Shown here: positions 4,466-5,501 of the stretch, one piece after another
Numbering within the stretch: the first letter of the stretch is position 1
How the letters are laid out: each line of letters starts with the position of its first letter
From: Dehalococcoidia bacterium
GTDB taxonomy: Bacteria; Chloroflexota; Dehalococcoidia; Dehalococcoidales; UBA1222
Length of the DNA: 5,501 nucleotides
NCBI GenBank assembly: GCA_009784845.1
Contig: WQXK01000045.1
Span: 1 to 5,501 of the forward strand
Direction of reading: 5' to 3'
Notes under the pieces: generated by a model
Database searches by the model: none
What the model saw: only the letters and a program-made list of their open reading frames with translations
Told to the model about the DNA's origin: nothing
Program-made: the position numbers and the translations under genes

Positions 4466-5350
4466 GCTGCCCGGCACCGTACCAAGCGGTGCGGCAGGCA
4501 AATGCACCGTATCCAAAACAACCTGCGTCCAGCGCATAACCTCGCCGGTGAATCCGCATGGGCGCTCGGCTGAGGCATACATCCAAACATTGAAAGCACC
4601 AAATATTACCCCGCCAAGTGCCAAAGGCCAGCCTTTTATGAATATAGCCTTTGGCAAAGAGGCAAAACGGGCAGACAACGACTGCTGCGGTAACTTTTCT
4701 CCTGTGTGAGCGCCACGACTTAAATGCCTTACCAGCCAATACAGTCCGGCAATGGCACCGAAAGTGAGCACAAGCGAGGCGATCCAACCGATTTTCTGCG
4801 GCAGCCACACGGGGGATAATTGTGAGATATACTTATTCCACCATGGGCAGTTGTGCTGCAGAATACCCATGCCCACAATGAGACCCAACAAAGCCACCAG
4901 CGAAGCTACTGCGCCCTCACCGATGCGGTATAACGTGCCCATTACGCATCCACCGGCAAGCACCATGCCTAACCCGAACAGCGCACCGCCCAGCACCAAA
5001 TGCCATCCGAAAGGTGCAATGTAAGCCGTTGCTGGAAGAGCTACAACGGGATTTGGAACTTCCTTAAACATGATGACGCCAAAACCTGCAGTGGCAACAA
5101 ACAACCCGCCCAATATGCCTTTTAAGAGCCTTGCGTCACCAAAAATAGCAAGGTTGCTGATGGCCGAAACAAAACAGAAACGTGAGCGTTGTACGACGGC
5201 GCCAAAAGCCAGTCCGAATAACCAAAACAGTGCCAAACGCGGCGTATCAGAGCGCAAAGAGAACCAAATTACAGCAGCTGCGACGACAGCAAGTATGCCG
5301 GCTAAGAGCTTCGGATTAAAGAGCCATTTACGCATGCTCATAATTTGCAC
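4463..5350 (-). CDS. YeeE/YedE-family (TsuA-like) sulfur-compound transporter, N-terminal part up to in-frame TGA
   Basis: The 295 residues carry many membrane segments and the DUF395 (sulfur transport) pattern: FGLAFGAVVQRSRFCFVSAISN type region (Cys59), GALFGLGMVLAGGCVMGTLY (Cys135) and the start of the second repeat, PLALGGVIFGAFNVWMYASA followed by ERPCGFTGE (Cys265). Members such as TsuA import thiosulfate through a pore lined with conserved cysteines; related proteins are linked to selenium metabolism. The frame ends at TGA after LGTVPGS, and the missing final quarter follows immediately in the same frame. Possible starts are GTG at 5350 (GGAT about 8 bases upstream), or ATG at 5341 (GGTG 6 bases upstream); neither is decisive. 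It lies 27 bases after a small gene, probably co-transcribed with it, and upstream of the rhodanese lipoprotein. The exact substrate is not shown by sequence. Confidence 0.88.
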   Translation of the reverse strand: MQIMSMRKWLFNPKLLAGILAVVAAAVIWFSLRSDTPRLALFWLFGLAFGAVVQRSRFCFVSAISNLAIFGDARLLKGILGGLFVATAGFGVIMFKEVPNPVVALPATAYIAPFGWHLVLGGALFGLGMVLAGGCVMGTLYRIGEGAVASLVALLGLIVGMGILQHNCPWWNKYISQLSPVWLPQKIGWIASLVLTFGAIAGLYWLVRHLSRGAHTGEKLPQQSLSARFASLPKAIFIKGWPLALGGVIFGAFNVWMYASAERPCGFTGEVMRWTQVVLDTVHLPAAPLGTVPGS

Positions 5351-5377
5351 CGTTTCATCCGTAATGATTGCTAAAGC

Positions 5378-5488
5378 CTATTTGATGATGCAACCGCCCC
5401 ACTCAACAACCGTAAAGCCACTCCTGCTGAACGGGCTCAACTCCTGCTCCTCTATTTCAATTGGAGCATCAAGCGGCTTAAACGCCAT
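5378..5488 (-). CDS. Small protein (36 residues or C-terminal end of a longer one) upstream of the transporter
   Basis: A short frame begins MAFKPLDAPIEIEEQELSPF and ends SRSGFTVVEWGGCIIK, with one Cys four residues from the C-terminus. GAGAG lies 5 bases upstream of the ATG, a fair ribosome site. The frame stays open to the window edge (four more codons), so a longer protein cannot be excluded. It is acidic, has no membrane segment and ends 27 bases before the transporter GTG, so the two are probably one operon. The compact, non-repetitive sequence with GFTVVEWGG near the end looks like a conserved small protein rather than a random frame; I cannot name a family. The exposed Cys near the C-terminus would suit a sulfur or selenium carrier, but this is only a guess. 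Confidence 0.55.
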   Translation of the reverse strand: MAFKPLDAPIEIEEQELSPFSRSGFTVVEWGGCIIK

Positions 5489-5501
5489 AAATACTCTCAG
5501 C

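Noticed and set aside
4326..4808. Leftward frame of 160 codons overlapping the TGA region of the transporter
   Set aside because: It is rich in Arg, Cys and Trp, as expected from an out-of-frame reading of a membrane protein gene. It could bridge the stop only by two frameshifts, and the transporter frame itself resumes in phase.

Overview
The window (about 5.5 kb, moderate GC, close-packed genes with good Shine-Dalgarno sites) reads as a bacterial chromosome at the junction of core-type genes and accessory debris. I cannot fix the taxon. The gene mix (ComEC-type hydrolase plus DUF3006, a RelB/DinJ antitoxin, a YeeE/YedE transporter with a rhodanese lipoprotein) would suit an anaerobic Gram-positive such as a gut or rumen actinobacterium (Coriobacteriia) or a Firmicute, but that is inference.

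Left part (1-1341): the C-terminal part of a secreted or membrane ComEC-like metallo-beta-lactamase-fold hydrolase is followed 6 bases later by a DUF3006 protein, the usual partner. Facing them is a lone RelB/DinJ-type antitoxin with an unusually long C-terminal extension. It has its own promoter and a near-perfect palindrome over the -10, and no toxin gene is beside it.

Middle (1342-3554): a 442-base intergenic stretch holds that promoter, two inverted repeats and a second, rightward promoter. The latter drives a 124-residue relic: the N-terminal nuclease domain of a large restriction-modification or helicase protein, cut off at its end. Directly after the break comes a leftward cassette that reads, in transcription order: a 150-residue protein with a C-terminal membrane anchor, a 98-residue holin-like membrane protein, and possibly a 35-residue Gly/Cys-rich peptide whose stop codon touches a strong terminator. 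No endolysin or phage structural gene is visible. A divergent 80-residue protein of unknown function is separated from this cassette by a region with a perfect 11-bp inverted repeat.

Right part (3558-5501), all leftward: a small protein of at least 36 residues with a Cys near its C-terminus, a YeeE/YedE-family transporter, then an exported rhodanese lipoprotein with its own promoter and terminator. Together they look like a sulfur (thiosulfate or related) acquisition module: the transporter imports a sulfur species and the surface rhodanese handles sulfane sulfur outside the membrane.

The most notable observation is that the transporter reading frame is interrupted by one in-frame TGA, with perfect homology-like continuation on both sides. 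Fifteen bases after that TGA lies a GC-rich hairpin with GU in its apical loop, at a spacing compatible with a bacterial SECIS element. It may be an undescribed selenocysteine-containing transporter; the plain alternative is a nonsense mutation.
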